From: Planctomycetota bacterium
GTDB lineage: Bacteria > Planctomycetota > Phycisphaerae > SM23-33
Direction: 5' to 3'
NCBI GenBank assembly: GCA_029553505.1
Contig: JAKPKY010000092.1
Span: 1-33,924 of the forward strand
DNA length: 33,924 nucleotides
The translations under genes were made by a program, and so were the position numbers. Positions 32,801-33,924 of the stretch are shown here, piece by piece. Below the pieces are notes generated by a model. It was not told where the DNA came from. It saw only the letters and a list, made by a program, of their open reading frames with translations, and did no database searches. The stretch's first letter is position 1; each line of letters opens with the position of its first letter.

Positions 32801-33924
32801 AGGCCTCGCACAAGGTGATGGACCTCGTCCGCCTGGGGCTGCACAGCATCCTGGTCCACAAGGGCCGGAGCGTGCTGACCTCGCTGGGGATCATCTTCGG
32901 CGTCTTCAGCGTCATCGCGATGCTCTCGATCAACGAGGGGGCGGCGCTGGAGTCGGAACGGGCGCTCCGTGAGCTGGGCAGCGACAACATCCTCATCCGG
33001 TCCATCGAGCCGCCCAACCAGGAGTCGAAGGCGACGGCCGAGGGACGCGGCGCCTCCGTCTACGGCGTGACCCACCGGGACGTCGCCCGCCTGCGGGACA
33101 ACATTCCCGGCGTGATGCGGTGCGTCTCCGTGCACAAGACGCAGAAATACGCGCACTACCTGGGACGGAACCTCTCCGTGACGGTGCTGGGGACCGAGCC
33201 GACCTACGCGCAGGCCGCCCGCACCGACGTGGTCGCCGGGCGGTTCCTGACGGCGGCCGACGTGCTGCTGTCCAAGCCGTACTGCGTCATCACGCGGAGC
33301 CTGGCGCGACGCCTGTTCGGCTACCTGGACCCGCTGGGGGAGGCGTTCCGGCTGGCGGGCGAGCCGTTCGTCGTCGTCGGCGTGCTGTCGCAGCTGCCCA
33401 GTTCCCTCAGCGGGCAGGACATCGACGTGGACAATTGCGTGATCATTCCGATCTCGACCGACCGCACGCGGTTCGGGGAATACGAGGTCATGTGGGGCCA
33501 GGGCGGCTCGCGGATGGAGAAGGTGGACGTCCACCAGGTCATCCTCCAGATGGAAGGGGAGAAGCAGGTGCTGGACGGGGCGGCCATCGCCCGCAGCCTG
33601 CTGGGGCGCTACCACGACCAGCCGGACTTCGAGGTCACCGTGCCGCTGGAGTTGCTGGAGCAGCGCCAGAAGCAGCGCCGCCTGTGGAACATCATGTTCC
33701 TGGCGATCGCGTCGGTGTCGCTGCTGGTGGGCGGAATCGGGATCATGAACATCATGCTCGCCAGCGTGACCGAGCGGACGCGGGAGATCGGCATCCGACG
33801 GGCGCTGGGGGCCAAGCGGCGCGACATCATCGCGCAGTTCCTCGTGGAGGCGGTCTCGCTGACGACGGCGGGCGGGCTGATCGGAATCGCCACGGGGATG
33901 CTCATCCCCATGGGGATCGAGCGG
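32797..33924 (+). CDS. MacB/FtsX-type ABC permease, C-terminus cut by window edge
   Basis: The frame from ATG 32797 stays open for 376 codons to the last base. It starts with a cytoplasmic helix and TM1 (HKGRSVLTSLGIIFGVFSVI), a large periplasmic MacB_PCD-type domain (VYGVTHRDVARLRDNIPGV through the DFEVTVPL region), then TM2 and the FtsX segment (LLVGGIGIMNIMLASVTERT, REIGIRRALGAKRRDI). The remaining one or two helices lie beyond the window. It is the membrane subunit of the tripartite exporter, with four TM helices expected. Confidence 0.95.
   Translation, partial: MKASHKVMDLVRLGLHSILVHKGRSVLTSLGIIFGVFSVIAMLSINEGAALESERALRELGSDNILIRSIEPPNQESKATAEGRGASVYGVTHRDVARLRDNIPGVMRCVSVHKTQKYAHYLGRNLSVTVLGTEPTYAQAARTDVVAGRFLTAADVLLSKPYCVITRSLARRLFGYLDPLGEAFRLAGEPFVVVGVLSQLPSSLSGQDIDVDNCVIIPISTDRTRFGEYEVMWGQGGSRMEKVDVHQVILQMEGEKQVLDGAAIARSLLGRYHDQPDFEVTVPLELLEQRQKQRRLWNIMFLAIASVSLLVGGIGIMNIMLASVTERTREIGIRRALGAKRRDIIAQFLVEAVSLTTAGGLIGIATGMLIPMGIER

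Noticed and set aside
1-33924. CRISPR arrays, insertion sequences, integrase or att sites, rRNA
   Set aside because: No regularly spaced repeats, transposase or recombinase frames, or rRNA-like sequence were seen on either strand.

Overview
The window is a gene-dense, GC-rich stretch of a bacterial chromosome with no mobile elements, CRISPR arrays or rRNA. Lipoprotein signal peptides, a TolC-type outer-membrane factor, a periplasmic LTxxQ-repeat protein and a tripartite exporter indicate a Gram-negative-type envelope. A large three-TM coiled-coil protein, a zinc-ribbon/von Willebrand hybrid, the anaerobe-type citrate/isopropylmalate synthase and archaeal-looking GTP-PEPCK fit a planctomycete (PVC group, perhaps Phycisphaerae-like) best. 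That assignment is inference from gene style, not from a marker gene.

Layout. 1-4.1 kb, minus strand: ileS (3' end beyond the window) behind a short leader holding two terminator-like hairpins, preceded by a MATE transporter. 4.2-8.0 kb: a small unknown protein (plus) converging on a giant membrane-anchored coiled-coil protein (minus). 8.2-10.4 kb, minus: a homocitrate/isopropylmalate/Re-citrate synthase family enzyme and purN. 10.5-13.1 kb, plus: a universal stress protein, then pckG with its own near-consensus promoter and a textbook terminator. 13.2-16.2 kb, minus: an IclR regulator overlapping a tandemly duplicated QueG-like iron-sulfur protein, with an operator-like inverted repeat at the promoter. 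16.4-18.5 kb, minus: tRNA-Leu(CAA), a LuxR-type regulator with a degenerate receiver domain, and a periplasmic LTxxQ protein. 18.8-21.1 kb, plus: zinc-ribbon/TM/vWA protein, membrane-anchored cysteine phosphatase, YggS. 21.1-25.0 kb, minus: a larC, TM-HTH protein and glycosyltransferase operon, and a xylose-isomerase-like epimerase. 25.2-28.6 kb, plus: a metallo-beta-lactamase-fold protein, then an ECF sigma, putative anti-sigma and beta-propeller lipoprotein operon. 28.8-33.9 kb, plus: a TolC/HlyD/MacB-type exporter operon running off the right edge.

No single island-like novel system stands out. The most unusual pieces are (i) the ileS leader, where a good promoter, a possible long-range helix and two U-tailed hairpins sit in about 110 nt; (ii) the fused double QueG-like reductase under a linked IclR; and (iii) several signalling parts with degenerate active sites (pseudo-receiver regulator, vWA with altered MIDAS). 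The longest intergenic gaps are below 300 bases. Several well-spaced sigma70-like promoters were found by eye (16-18 nt spacers).
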